DNA of 64,000 nt, taken from positions 1-64,000 of the forward strand of contig QNES01000001.1 in assembly GCA_003645255.1 (NCBI GenBank). The letters run 5' to 3'. The stretch is from Gammaproteobacteria bacterium (GTDB lineage Bacteria; Pseudomonadota; Gammaproteobacteria; Beggiatoales; Beggiatoaceae). The notes below the pieces were generated by a model. The model saw nothing but the letters and a program-made list of their open reading frames with translations, made no database searches and was not told where the DNA came from. Shown piece by piece: positions 35,027 to 44,107 of the stretch; position 1 is the first letter of the stretch; the number at the start of each line of letters is the position of its first letter. The translations under genes and the position numbers were made by a program.

Positions 35027-37044
35027 TTATTTTTCTCTTTAAATTCTTCAATGAGTGCCAAAATTTGTTTTTCTTGAAAACTTTTCGCTAATTTTTGTAG
35101 TTTGCGAGCAAATGGGATCAATTCTGGTGTTTGTTCCATAAGAGATGCCCGTTTCCGAATGCCACGCATATCTCCATCCATTGCCAATTCAAACAAGTTC
35201 GCTATTTCTTCGGGGGGCGGTGGCACAAGTTGCCCTTCTTCACTATTTTTTTCAATCGTTTTACTTTCTTCATAAATCCATTCCAATTTCAAGAGTTTCT
35301 CCATCAAGCCAAAGAGTTTATCAACTTCTATTGGTTTAGGCAGAAAGCTATTAAACCCGACTATTTTGCATTTCTCTTGATCGGCTTCAAAAACACTGGC
35401 TGATACCGCAATAATGATAATCCCTTTTAATTCAGGTATTTGCCTTATCTTTTGTACGGCTTCAAATCCCGTCATGACAGGCATTACCAAGTCTGTCAAA
35501 ATAATATCAGGTTTAATTTCTTTGGCTTTTTCAACTTCTTCTTTACCATTCACGGCTTCTATCACTTCAAATCCAAGCGGTTCAAGCATACCGTGTAATA
35601 CTAAACGGTTTTCGTGTTTGTCATCTACCACTAACATTTTCCGCCGTTTTCCTTTGTAACCCATAATTTTATCCGTTTTGGCTGATTTTAATTCAGTCTT
35701 TGCTGTCACCACTGGCAAGGTTAAATCAAACCAAAAAGTACTCCCTTTTTCCAATTCGCTTTTAACCTGTAGTTGACTATTCATCAATTCAACTAATTGC
35801 CGACTAATCGCCAAGCCTAAACCGGTACCAGTTGCACGACGTTCAGTATCTCCAACTTGCTCAAAAGGCAAGAATATTTTTTCTAGTTGCTCTGGAGTCA
35901 TTCCTACGCCTGTATCTATGATTTCAAAACGGATTTGTTTGGGGCTTGGGGGGGTGTCGTTTAACACACTGACTTGGAGCGTAACCGTACCTTGATCAGT
36001 AAATTTAACGGCATTGCCTAATAGGTTGATTAAAACTTGCCGTAGCCGCTTTTCATCGGCTTCTACTCCAGATGGCAAAGAATTATTATGTTCATAGACA
36101 AAAGTCGTTTCTTTTTCTTGTGCCCGCATATTGATGATGCCAGCAAGACTCTCTAAAAAATTAGGCAAATGAAATGCAGTGGCATAGAGTTCCATTTTAC
36201 GCGCCTCAATTTTGGACAGATCTAAAATATCATTAATGAGGGTTAATAAATGTTGACCGCTTTGTTGGATAATGTTCAAGCCATCAGATTGCTGAGTGCT
36301 TAATTCTTTATCTCGCCTAAGAATTTGGGCATATCCCAAAATGCCATTAAGGGGGGTTCGCAGTTCATGGCTCATATTAGACAGAAAATCACTTTTAGCA
36401 CGGCTGGCGAATTCGGCAACTTCTTTAGCTGTTTCTAATTCTTGAGTACGCTCAAATACCAGTTGCTCTAAATGATCACGGTGTTGCCGAATTTCTTCAG
36501 TACGCTTGTTAATCTCTCTTTCCAAAGGAATGAGTGCGATCTTAGTGAGCGTTATCCACAAAATGAAACCGAGCAATGCCATAATAATTGAAAAAATGAG
36601 CAACAGTTGCCAATTTAACTTTTTGATGATTTTTTCTATTGACGCACTATCATCTATTATCTCTAAATCAAGATAGTTACCTTGTGAAAATAATACGCGA
36701 CGCTTAAGCGAATGAGTTTTTTTAGCAGGATTTGGGCGGGTGTAGTTCAAAAACTGAAAGCCATTTTTTGCGGTGGCTGTCAAAGCCACAATATGCTCAC
36801 GTTTTTCGGACCAATCCTTTAGAAATTGCTGCACCACTGCATAGTCATTTTTCAAAAATGACTCCGAAATAAATTCGCCTATTAAATCAAATTCTAGATT
36901 ATCACGTTGTTTTTCATTATCCAGTAGTAAATTGCGTTGCTGAGATGCAATCAACCAAGTTGCAAAAACAAAAAAACTGAGTAAAATCAAGATAAATAAA
37001 AAAAATAAACGCCCTTGTTGTGGTGAGATATTTTGTTTGGACAT
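35023..37044 (-). CDS. Membrane hybrid histidine kinase
   Basis: A 673-residue kinase with TM1 (about residues 12-33), a periplasmic sensor of about 105 residues, TM2 (about 145-168), a coiled coil, HisKA with [13 protein letters not shown], HATPase (DTGVGM, GTGLGLA) and a C-terminal receiver with '[14 protein letters not shown]' plus a helical extension that resembles a phosphotransfer region but lacks an obvious His motif. It lies between a PhnD-like binding protein and a REC-kinase. Such triplets suggest that the binding protein presents a ligand to the periplasmic sensor. Stop and next start overlap by four bases. Confidence 0.92.
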   Translation of the reverse strand: MSKQNISPQQGRLFFLFILILLSFFVFATWLIASQQRNLLLDNEKQRDNLEFDLIGEFISESFLKNDYAVVQQFLKDWSEKREHIVALTATAKNGFQFLNYTRPNPAKKTHSLKRRVLFSQGNYLDLEIIDDSASIEKIIKKLNWQLLLIFSIIMALLGFILWITLTKIALIPLEREINKRTEEIRQHRDHLEQLVFERTQELETAKEVAEFASRAKSDFLSNMSHELRTPLNGILGYAQILRRDKELSTQQSDGLNIIQQSGQHLLTLINDILDLSKIEARKMELYATAFHLPNFLESLAGIINMRAQEKETTFVYEHNNSLPSGVEADEKRLRQVLINLLGNAVKFTDQGTVTLQVSVLNDTPPSPKQIRFEIIDTGVGMTPEQLEKIFLPFEQVGDTERRATGTGLGLAISRQLVELMNSQLQVKSELEKGSTFWFDLTLPVVTAKTELKSAKTDKIMGYKGKRRKMLVVDDKHENRLVLHGMLEPLGFEVIEAVNGKEEVEKAKEIKPDIILTDLVMPVMTGFEAVQKIRQIPELKGIIIIAVSASVFEADQEKCKIVGFNSFLPKPIEVDKLFGLMEKLLKLEWIYEESKTIEKNSEEGQLVPPPPEEIANLFELAMDGDMRGIRKRASLMEQTPELIPFARKLQKLAKSFQEKQILALIEEFKEKNK

Positions 37045-37077
37045 TTTGGGTTCTACTCCATTAGTGGTTGCCCTTCT

Positions 37078-37962
37078 TTATGGTTGCCCTGAATCAAAAA
37101 TGTTTGGTTTCTTCTGCGATTTCTTTTTGTGGGCTAACTGTTCAACAGTTTGTAAAATATGCCGTAATTTGTCATAATCTTTATCTTTTGCCTTTGTCAC
37201 TCCAGTAATAGAACTTTTGATTGACGTTAAAATAGTTTCACCATTGGAGTTCGCGTTGATATTTAAAAAAAGCGTTCGCAATTTATCAAGCTTTTGTGAG
37301 GGAAAACGCTGAGTTGCGACAAAGACATGCACTGTAATAGGAGGTGTCCACGTTAATACTTTGATGCCGGTTTGTGCGTATCGGTTAAAAATATCTTTTT
37401 TTATAGCCCCCGCTTCAAATTCACCGAGCAATACACCCAAAACGACATTTTCATGGTTTTTTATAAATTTATAATGACTGAGTTGCGGCACCGTAATGCC
37501 CGCTTTCCATAAAATAAAGCGAGGAACAAAATGACTCATGGTAGAATTTGGAGAACCAAAAGCAAAGCCTTTTCCTCGCAAATCCGCCAAAGTTTTAATG
37601 GGGCTATTTTGAGCGACAATAATAGCACCGCGGAAAGTGGATTTGCCCAACACTTGAATTTTTGCGAGTAGGGGTTTATGTCCGTAGTTTTTGACCAGTT
37701 TAACATAAGGTGCGGGTCCCATATAAGCAATATCTACTTTATTTTTACCGACGAGTTCAATATGACTTTTGTAAGTTTTAGCCACTCGTAAAATCACGGG
37801 CTTGTCGAGTTTATTAGACAGATAATTAAGCAGTGGGCTAAATCGCTCTAAAAGCTCTTTGGCTGTTAGATAAGGATGAACTCCAAAAACATAAGGTGTC
37901 TGTTTCGCTATTGAAATCGGAGCGAATATAAATAAAAAAATGTATAGAAAAATTTTTAGCAT
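37078..37962 (-). CDS. PhnD-like periplasmic substrate-binding protein
   Basis: A 294-residue protein with a signal peptide (about residues 1-19, cleavage near SIAKQ) and a PhnD/SsuA-type type 2 periplasmic binding fold: 'FGVHPYLTAKELLERFSPLLNYLS', 'DIAYMGPAPYVKL', 'RGKGFAFGSPNSTMSHFVPRF'. PhnD members bind phosphonates, phosphate or other oxyanions. There is no ABC permease or ATPase next to it; the neighbours are two kinases, so it is probably a sensor subunit and not a transporter subunit. Ligand unknown. First gene of the operon. Confidence 0.87.
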   Translation of the reverse strand: MLKIFLYIFLFIFAPISIAKQTPYVFGVHPYLTAKELLERFSPLLNYLSNKLDKPVILRVAKTYKSHIELVGKNKVDIAYMGPAPYVKLVKNYGHKPLLAKIQVLGKSTFRGAIIVAQNSPIKTLADLRGKGFAFGSPNSTMSHFVPRFILWKAGITVPQLSHYKFIKNHENVVLGVLLGEFEAGAIKKDIFNRYAQTGIKVLTWTPPITVHVFVATQRFPSQKLDKLRTLFLNINANSNGETILTSIKSSITGVTKAKDKDYDKLRHILQTVEQLAHKKKSQKKPNIFDSGQP

Positions 37963-37999
37963 GGGTTATTAATTTATCTTGACACAAACGTCTTTCCAA

Positions 38000-38045
38000 T
38001 CTGAACATTATAAGAAATCCGATTTTTGGAAAAAATCTGATTTCT
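38000..38045. repeat. Palindromic repeat, family 1, with shared upstream flank
   Basis: AGAAATCCGATTTTTGG then AAAAAATCTGATTTCT at 38013-38045, preceded by ATCTGAACATTATA as in the copy at 20765. It lies upstream of the PhnD-like gene, so here it is in a leader or promoter region and not at a gene end. Confidence 0.85.
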
Positions 38046-38627
38046 ACTGATTCTCAACAAAACATGAAAAAATTTATCCAAATCCTGAAGCTTCTGGTGT
38101 AATATACTCACGTATTTCTATCATTATTATGTTAATTTACTTTTTTTTTGAACAAGATTACACTTCTTTACGGATAGACAGGATGAATTTTAGGTGAAAT
38201 AATGGGATCAGAGTAACATTAATTGATTAACTTCTATTTCTGATAGGCATTATTATACCATATTATTTTTACTTTGAACCAAATTATTCCAATTATTCTG
38301 CGTACAGGATTTAAGGATTAACCGGATAAAAACCAAACCACGCTACTCATCCTGAAAATCCTAAAATCCTGATTCAGACTATTTTTGAACAGGATTATAC
38401 ATTGCACACAACTTGCTTGAAAATTATCTAACTAACTCTATCTAAAGTAGAATACAGAATTATTTCATGAGGGTTTTGCGTTAATGATAACTGTTCAACC
38501 TCTTTAATCTGATATTCAGTATATAGCGTTTCCAGATGGCTATCAGCACATTATTCGTAGGGGCAAACCTGCGTGTTTTCCCTGTATTTAACCAAAAAAT
38601 CAAGTTGGTCATTAATGCAGGCTGTAT
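38046..38627. other. Repeat-rich intergenic region, no gene seen
   Basis: No supported coding sequence. Visible pieces are CAGGATTTAAGGATTAACCGG and TCCTGAAAATCCTAAAATCC-type fragments (38306-38370), the left copy of a 59-base direct repeat (38465-38523) and a family 3 element at 38559-38590 (GTAGGGGCAAACCTGCGTG). It looks like accumulated decayed repeats. Confidence 0.5.
38465..38523. repeat. 59-base direct repeat, left copy (right copy 39381-39439)
   Basis: TCATGAGGGTTTTGCG...CTCTTTAATCTGATATTCAG, matched at 53 of 59 positions by 39381-39439, exactly 916 bases away. The two copies flank the DUF4160/DUF2442 pair in direct orientation. On the minus strand both can be read as TEYQIKEVE-type peptide, so they may be remains of one duplicated gene. 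Confidence 0.8.
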
Positions 38628-38870
38628 TTAAGCCGCTTTTTCTAATGAAGTAACAATCATCATACTTTCAATACTCAAATGATAATCAAGCTCTTCCCAT
38701 TCAATCCCACTACCATGACAAATAAATCGATAATTGGATAGTTGATTAAGAGAAGCTTGTTGTAACTCTTTATACCATGCCATTGGCGTTGAGATGATTC
38801 TTTCATCTTCCAGTTCAACGTGAAGATAGTGATCGTCAAAATGAATCATTTTACCCTTTAAAAAATTCAT
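38628..38870 (-). CDS. DUF2442 protein
   Basis: An 80-residue protein of DUF2442 type: 'DDHYLHVELEDERIISTPMAWYKELQQAS' with a C-terminal helix 'GSGIEWEELDYHLSIE'. DUF2442 genes usually lie next to DUF4160 genes, as here, and the pair is often regarded as a possible toxin-antitoxin system, without firm proof. The start overlaps the DUF4160 stop by 20 bases, so translation is coupled. Confidence 0.85.
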   Translation of the reverse strand: MNFLKGKMIHFDDHYLHVELEDERIISTPMAWYKELQQASLNQLSNYRFICHGSGIEWEELDYHLSIESMMIVTSLEKAA

Positions 38871-39081
38871 TCCACCTCCTTACAAATTCATCTTGATAAA
38901 TTTCAGTAATTTCAAGTGCTTTCTTGAGTTCTTTAGGCTTTAAATAATTATACACGACTTCTAAAGTAGATAATTCAATTTTCGCAAAATCGGAACATTT
39001 CATAACATGGATATGTTTTGGTTCATGTTCATTGGCATAAAAGAAAAACTTAAAGCCTTCTTTTAAAAGTAATGTTGGCAT
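38851..39081 (-). CDS. DUF4160 protein
   Basis: A 76-residue protein of DUF4160 type: 'GFKFFFYANEHEPKHIHV' is the family signature (the HEPxHxHV element). I use ATG 39081, which has AGGAG six bases upstream; the longer frame from 39108 has no ribosome site. It forms a two-gene unit with the overlapping DUF2442 gene. The family is small, widespread on mobile DNA, and of unproven function. The unit is flanked by 59-base direct repeats, in line with recent transfer. Confidence 0.85.
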   Translation of the reverse strand: MPTLLLKEGFKFFFYANEHEPKHIHVMKCSDFAKIELSTLEVVYNYLKPKELKKALEITEIYQDEFVRRWNEFFKG

Positions 39082-39380
39082 TATTTCTCCTCTATAGAAG
39101 ACGTTCAAAAAAATAAATTCTTATCATCCTTGAAAAAAATTTAGTTTCCGTGAAACACAAACTAACCATTAGGTTCAATTGTTTATCTGAAAAGCAGTAA
39201 AATGTTAATTGAAATGTTTTAAAATGTAAAGTTTGATAAGAGCGAAAATGAAACCCGTGAAAAAAATAAGATTTTTGGAGAAAATCGGATTTATAAACTT
39301 GAAAGATAGATGATGGTGGGTGCAACATAGCTCTACCCACCCTGCGCTCGCTAGCATTGGAACCTATATTTGGAGGTATC

Positions 39381-39439
39381 TCATAAGGGCTTTGCGTCGA
39401 TGATAACCGTTCTACCTCTTTAATCTGATATTCAGTATA
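39381..39439. repeat. 59-base direct repeat, right copy
   Basis: TCATAAGGGCTTTGCG...CTCTTTAATCTGATATTCAG, paired with 38465-38523. The reading frame that spans it (39092-39460, minus) is made of repeat pieces and is not called as a gene. Confidence 0.8.
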
Positions 39440-39522
39440 ACAGATTAACGCCATAAACAATCCCTTTATTGAAATCTCATCAAATCATCAACATTGCTAT
39501 CGTTCCACTCATTAGTTCCCAT

Positions 39523-39556
39523 AAAAAAAGCCCCAAGTCAAACGACTTGAGGCTTT
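39523..39556 (-). terminator. Intrinsic terminator of the DUF928 gene
   Basis: On the minus strand AAAGCCTCAAGTC, loop GTTT, GACTTGGGGCTTTTTTT: a 13-bp stem with one mismatch-type pair and a T tract, 31 bases after the stop codon. An opposite T tract at 39561-39569 would let it work in both directions. Confidence 0.85.
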
Positions 39557-39586
39557 CAGTTGTTTTTTTGTTTTGAAGTGGTTTTG

Positions 39587-40540
39587 CTAATTGACTTGAT
39601 CATAACGTGCCACATTAGGCATCGCTACTTGTTTACTTAAAGAAGCTCTATGCATCCGGAGTACCTGGTTAGAGGGTTGTTTTTCAATTTGGATACAGAG
39701 GTTTTCCATGGCATCATACCAAATGCCCTCCTTAGCATAGACTTTGTACCATTGTTTTTTCGGTGTTCGGCTTAGTTGCTTAACTAGCTTTTCCGAAGGT
39801 TTAATATAGCGAACTGTACCACTCGCTAGCCAATCACTTGAACGCTGTTCTGGATCCGGTACAATGACAATAAACCATTCATACTCTTTTTTTGGATTGA
39901 GATGAACATTATAATCTGCTAATCGTAAATGATGCATGCCAGCCATATGTGTATCACGGTCAAATGGCAACCCAATAGTGAGTTCTAAAACAGGCTCAAT
40001 CGTTCCCACTTCGTTTAAGGTAAACTCAAAATGAGCAGACCAGGGTTCTGATATATACCAATAAAAGGTGGGCTGTGTCGTGACAGTCAAACCGGTGTGC
40101 TGTGGTACAAGCGGTGCCATGATTTTCGGCAATGGTATTATTGTATTGACCACTGATGAAATTCCCTGCGGGTTTACCGATTCTATTTCCTTATCGGACA
40201 CGCCTCTGCTCACACCACGAGATACGCCTCTGCTCACACCACGAGATACACCCCTGCTCACACCACGAGATACACCCCTGCTCACACCACGAGATACACC
40301 TCTGCTCACACCACGAGATACGCCTCTACTCACACCACGATTTACACTACCGCCTTCGTTATATACTAAACCAGCCTCCCTTCTTCGCAACGGTGCGTTT
40401 GGTATTATTGGCTGATAAAGCACACCCTTTGTCAAGCCGCTTTTAATATTGACAGATTGGGTATCACCAGCTATAACAATGCTAGTTCCCAACAGGGTGG
40501 TAAGAAAGTAGGCACTCAGAAGTATTTTTAATTTATTCAT
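39587..40540 (-). CDS. Secreted DUF928 protein with (RGVS)n repeat
   Basis: A 317-residue exported protein. ATG 40540 is chosen because AAGGAG lies 8 bases upstream and a signal peptide follows directly (MNKLKILLSAYFLTT, cleavage near VIAGD). Residues about 70-113 are eleven consecutive RGVS units. The rest is a DUF928 domain with 'QHTGLTVTTQPTFYWYIS', 'RLADYNVHLNPKKEYEWFIVIVPDPEQRSSDWLASG'. DUF928 proteins are typical of cyanobacteria and Beggiatoaceae, often near CHAT-TPR and two-partner-secretion genes, which are also in this window. The function is unknown; an envelope role is likely. Confidence 0.85.
   Translation of the reverse strand: MNKLKILLSAYFLTTLLGTSIVIAGDTQSVNIKSGLTKGVLYQPIIPNAPLRRREAGLVYNEGGSVNRGVSRGVSRGVSRGVSRGVSRGVSRGVSRGVSRGVSRGVSRGVSRGVSDKEIESVNPQGISSVVNTIIPLPKIMAPLVPQHTGLTVTTQPTFYWYISEPWSAHFEFTLNEVGTIEPVLELTIGLPFDRDTHMAGMHHLRLADYNVHLNPKKEYEWFIVIVPDPEQRSSDWLASGTVRYIKPSEKLVKQLSRTPKKQWYKVYAKEGIWYDAMENLCIQIEKQPSNQVLRMHRASLSKQVAMPNVARYDQVN
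40200..40343 (-). repeat. 24-bp tandem repeat encoding RGVSRGVS
   Basis: About six 24-base units in DUF928. Each encodes two RGVS tetrapeptides with different codon sets (CGTGGTGTGAGC and AGAGGCGTATCT), so the repeat unit at DNA level is 24 and not 12 bases. Units differ by a few synonymous changes. Copy number may vary between cells or strains by slippage. Confidence 0.95.
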
Positions 40541-40608
40541 CAAAATTCTCCTTTGATTATGCACTGAAATTCTGCAAAGTTAAAAAACGAATGTGTATAC
40601 TCCAATTT

Positions 40609-40724
40609 GTCAATTTTTCGGATTTTCGTAGGGGCAGACCTATGTGTCTGCCCTGGCTTTCATAGCTCAGGATCCTCAGGGCGAACACACAGGTTCGTCC
40701 CTACAAAAATCCGCAAAAATTGAC
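40609..40724. repeat. Large inverted repeat built from two family 3 elements
   Basis: Left arm 40609-40656 starts TGTCAATTTTTCGGATTTTC and continues GTAGGGGCAGACC; the right arm 40677-40724 is its inverse with about 8 differences. About 20 bases separate them. It lies between DUF928 and recD, upstream of DUF928 on the minus strand. Confidence 0.85.
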
Positions 40725-40901
40725 TGCTCGGACTATAACTAATTATATAGACAATCCTACACCATTTGTCAAGTTTTTTTATATAAAACTATAAAAAAAT
40801 GATAAACGAGATTAAATTTTTGACAGGCAAAATTTAAACCATAATAACAATTTTATTATGTGTTCGGCTCGTTGACGTATTTTTATAAGCTATACTCTTT
40901 T

Positions 40902-42842
40902 CTAATCCGCAACTGTGTTACTGGGAGATTTGTCCGAAAATAAATTCAAAGGCTTATTTTCGGACAAGTCTTCACCATTTTCATCTTCTGTTTTCATTAT
41001 TGGCATTAACTGCTCACACAAACCGGATGAGCGATTGATTTTCTGTGATATTGCAGAAGAAAAAACTTGCTCATTTCCCCATATATCCACGCGCTGCTTT
41101 GCACGGGTAATGCCTGTATAGACTAACTCACGAGTCAATAATGTGGAAAATTGCTGGGGTAATAAGATCAAAACTTTATCAAATTCTGAACCTTGACTTT
41201 TATGAATAGTCATGGCATAAACTGTTTCATGTTTAGGTAAACGATGGGGCCAAAATATGCGGATTTCCCCTTCTAGTGATGGAAAAAAGGCTTGCAATTC
41301 ATTACGATTGACTGGGTTTCTGAGTATGATGCCAATGTCACCATTAAATAGTTTCAAGGTGTAATCATTGCGAGTAATCATAATTGGCTGTCCATGATAG
41401 CAACGACTAATTGCTCGTACTATTCCTTTCTTGTTTAATTCGTCTTCTATTTGGCGATTGATAGCTTCTACACCATAAGGACCCCGACGAGTCGCGCATA
41501 AAATTCTAAACTGTTCAAATAGTTGTAGTATTTTGACAGGTAATTTTTCTGCTAAACAACGAGAAAAATTAATCATAATTTGCTCTATCAACACCGAGGG
41601 CAAGTCTTCTGAAAGTCCTAAATGATGCCAATTCACATCAGGATAATTTTTAGAATTAAGAATACGCAAAACCTTTTCACTTTGCCCTTGCTTTACAGCT
41701 TGTGCTAATTTCCATATCCCACTGTTTTCCCCAAACCGGTAACTTTTATCAAGTAATGCGATGTTATCTTGAAGGGGATTGGGAAACTTCGTTCCCGCTA
41801 GCTTCATTGTGAATTGGGAAACTTCGTTAGGTTCATTATTATTTTCGATTTGTCCTTTATATTTATCCAGGAAACTAGCCTCACAAATATCACCTAGCAC
41901 CGTGCCTGCTTCTACTGAAGCTAATTGATCTTTGTCACCTAATAAAATCCAACGGGCGGATTTGGGTATTGCTTGCGCTAATTTAGTCATTAAGGCTAAA
42001 TCAACCATTGAAGCTTCATCTACTACTACTACCTGATATGCTAAAAGATTACCCGCATGGCTGCGAAAATAGGGTGAATTCGTTCGGCTACCCAGTAGAC
42101 GGTGTATTGTATAAGTTTCTTGTGGAATAGCCGATTTAATTTTTTGGGTACAATTTAAATGAGGCAAAGTTTGTATTATTGATTCCTGTAAGCGTATCGC
42201 CGCTTTGCCAGTAGGTGCAGCCAAAGCAATATTTAAATCTGGGTCTTGTGAAAGTAATAATGCTAAAATTTTAATAACGGTAGAAGTTTTACCGGAGCCT
42301 GGACCTCCTGAAATGATACAAAAATGGCGTTGTACTGCGGTTTGCGCCGCATATTTTTGTTGATCCATTGAGATACCAGACTGGCTAGGAAACAAGCGTG
42401 ATAAGCCTTCTTCCAAGATATCATGGTTGACATCACGACATAGCTGGCTACTGCGTAAACGAATTTGTATAGCCAATTGTTGTTCATAATAAAAGTAGCG
42501 ATAGAGATATAAACGGTGTGTATCAAGAATTAATGGCGTATAATCTCCAGGTGAACCAACAATGTGACAATTTCGTAATGAACTTTGCCAATTAGATAAA
42601 GTAGGACAGGGTAGCTTATTTATACCTGGTTCACTTTGTAATGGAAATGAACGGTTAGCTAATATACTTAAATCCACACAAGAAGAGCCAAGATTCGTGA
42701 AATAACTAGCTAGTACCGCCCCTAGCAATGATGCTTCATCAAGATCATTTGATAGGGAAAGCATCAATTTAGCAAAATGTATGTCTATATCAGTAAAAAT
42801 TCCTAGATCACGCAAGTGTTCAATGTTTTTTAATAAATTCAT
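40902..42842 (-). CDS. recD: Exodeoxyribonuclease V subunit RecD
   Basis: A RecD of about 646 residues, the 5'-3' helicase of the RecBCD enzyme. I start at ATG 42842 (MNLLKNIEHLRDLGIF), as the longer frame from 42890 is not typical. Motif I GGPGSGKTSTV (about residue 178), 'VVVDEASMVD' (motif II), 'LGDKDQLASVEAG' (motif III) and the C-terminal 'YAMTIHKSQGSEFDKVLILLP' and 'YTGITRAKQRV' motifs are intact. recB and recC are not adjacent in this window, as they would be in E. coli. The C-terminal tail is longer and polar. Confidence 0.93.
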   Translation of the reverse strand: MNLLKNIEHLRDLGIFTDIDIHFAKLMLSLSNDLDEASLLGAVLASYFTNLGSSCVDLSILANRSFPLQSEPGINKLPCPTLSNWQSSLRNCHIVGSPGDYTPLILDTHRLYLYRYFYYEQQLAIQIRLRSSQLCRDVNHDILEEGLSRLFPSQSGISMDQQKYAAQTAVQRHFCIISGGPGSGKTSTVIKILALLLSQDPDLNIALAAPTGKAAIRLQESIIQTLPHLNCTQKIKSAIPQETYTIHRLLGSRTNSPYFRSHAGNLLAYQVVVVDEASMVDLALMTKLAQAIPKSARWILLGDKDQLASVEAGTVLGDICEASFLDKYKGQIENNNEPNEVSQFTMKLAGTKFPNPLQDNIALLDKSYRFGENSGIWKLAQAVKQGQSEKVLRILNSKNYPDVNWHHLGLSEDLPSVLIEQIMINFSRCLAEKLPVKILQLFEQFRILCATRRGPYGVEAINRQIEDELNKKGIVRAISRCYHGQPIMITRNDYTLKLFNGDIGIILRNPVNRNELQAFFPSLEGEIRIFWPHRLPKHETVYAMTIHKSQGSEFDKVLILLPQQFSTLLTRELVYTGITRAKQRVDIWGNEQVFSSAISQKINRSSGLCEQLMPIMKTEDENGEDLSENKPLNLFSDKSPSNTVAD

Positions 42843-42901
42843 TTCATTAAATAATTTTTTTGAGTGGATAAAATAATACTTAGTTACCACCTCGAATACT
42901 A

Positions 42902-42934
42902 AACCTGCCAGGTTTTTTAAACCTGGCAGGTTTG
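42902..42934. repeat. Palindromic repeat, family 2
   Basis: AAACCTGCCAGGTTTTTTAA then ACCTGGCAGGTTT, in the gap between recD and the divergent coiled-coil gene. Copies also at 12710, 47070, 57398 and 62961. Confidence 0.85.
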
Positions 42935-43096
42935 GCTTGAAAGTTTTTTCAGTTCTTAAAATCTCATTCCTTAGTAGTATATAATAATGTGGTATTGTTT
43001 TTACTCATTTGATTAACCAAATCATAAAATACTCCCTTATGAGTGCTTTCCCCTTTCAGGAAATTGCCACTAAGACTGCATAAAAGGAGGTTTTTA

Positions 43097-43597
43097 ATGA
43101 AAAGTCAAGACCATGAACTGAAACAACGTTTAGAAGAACTAGAAATTGAGCAAAATCGTCTTAACCAAGTACTCAATGATGTGGAAGAATTGGATGTAAA
43201 AATCCACAAACTCAATGCAAAATTACCTATGGATAATATAACAATCCCATTGGTATTGAAAAATAATGAGGAAATAGCTAACCACAAAAAAGATAAGGAA
43301 ACAACTAACAAGCATTTAGACTGTGTGTCGAAACTTAATAAAGGTATATCTGATATCTATGGGTATGATATTTATGGGTATGTAGTTTGCTTAATGTTTA
43401 ATCCACAGTCACCACCGGAATGGTCCGGAAAAGAATGGCATATACCTGGTAAGGGTAAATGTTATCATGATCATGAACAAGCTTATCAATGTCTGCAACA
43501 ACTTCAAGAACGGTGGCCTAATTACCCTTTTCAAGTTTTGGAAAGAAATTCGTTATCTTCAGTTAAGCCTGATTTTTCAGTAAGAGGGCAACCATAA
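43097..43597 (+). CDS. Unknown coiled-coil protein with C-terminal WSGK domain, paralogue A
   Basis: A 166-residue protein. ATG 43097 has AAAGGAGG 6-7 bases upstream, clearly better than the frame start at 43043. The N-terminal half is a coiled coil (QDHELKQRLEELEIEQNRLNQ type). The C-terminal 60 residues, 'VVCLMFNPQSPPEWSGKEWH', '...YHDHEQAYQCLQQLQERWPNYPFQVLER', are shared with the gene at 44108. I do not recognise the domain. The pattern is a short alpha-beta unit, perhaps for binding a small ligand or a protein partner. No signal peptide. Confidence 0.65.
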   Translation: MKSQDHELKQRLEELEIEQNRLNQVLNDVEELDVKIHKLNAKLPMDNITIPLVLKNNEEIANHKKDKETTNKHLDCVSKLNKGISDIYGYDIYGYVVCLMFNPQSPPEWSGKEWHIPGKGKCYHDHEQAYQCLQQLQERWPNYPFQVLERNSLSSVKPDFSVRGQP

Positions 43598-44107
43598 TAC
43601 AACAGTATATAACATAAGGGCAAACCTGTGTGTCTGCACTTTTTATATTATTTATTTGACAATTTTAGCTTTGAAATAAATTGATCGAAGCTGGATACGC
43701 TGTCGCTGATACCACCCTACATTATGTTCAACATCAATCTGATCACTACACAATTTCCAAAAATCTGTCTGGTATACTCAGCGTGACCATAAATTTAACT
43801 TTTTAAATGAGTTTTTTTTGTAGGGCGGGCAAGGGGGTTTTCTTTCTTGTTTGATCTAGTGGGCAGCAAAAATAACCCACCCTCGTGTTCGCCCTCATTG
43901 TGAAATTATTTTTCTGAACGTCTATATATATACTGAACGCACTTGAAATTTATGACATTCAGAAACACCGTTTTTTAAAAGTTGTAGGGGCGAACCTTTG
44001 TTATCGCCCTGCTTAACTTAATGGCATTGGCCCTACTATACTGTACAATAAGTGATTATTAACAACACTTAATATAAAAATGACGTATCCCCAATAGGAT
44101 GATTATA
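43598..44107. other. Repeat-rich intergenic region between the two WSGK paralogues
   Basis: No gene seen. It holds family 3 pieces at 43615-43645, 43830-43895 (GTAGGGCGGGCAAGGG ... GTGGGCAGCAAA ... ACCCACCCTCGTG) and 43982-44012, and a copy of the GAAATTATTTTTCTGAACG element (43902-43921) also found near 46758, 57378 and 59341. The remainder is unassigned. Confidence 0.5.

Noticed and set aside
39092-39460. A 122-codon minus-strand frame
   Set aside because: It is composed of a 59-base direct repeat, a degenerate family 1 palindrome (near 39265) and other repeat pieces, and has no ribosome site or familiar domain.
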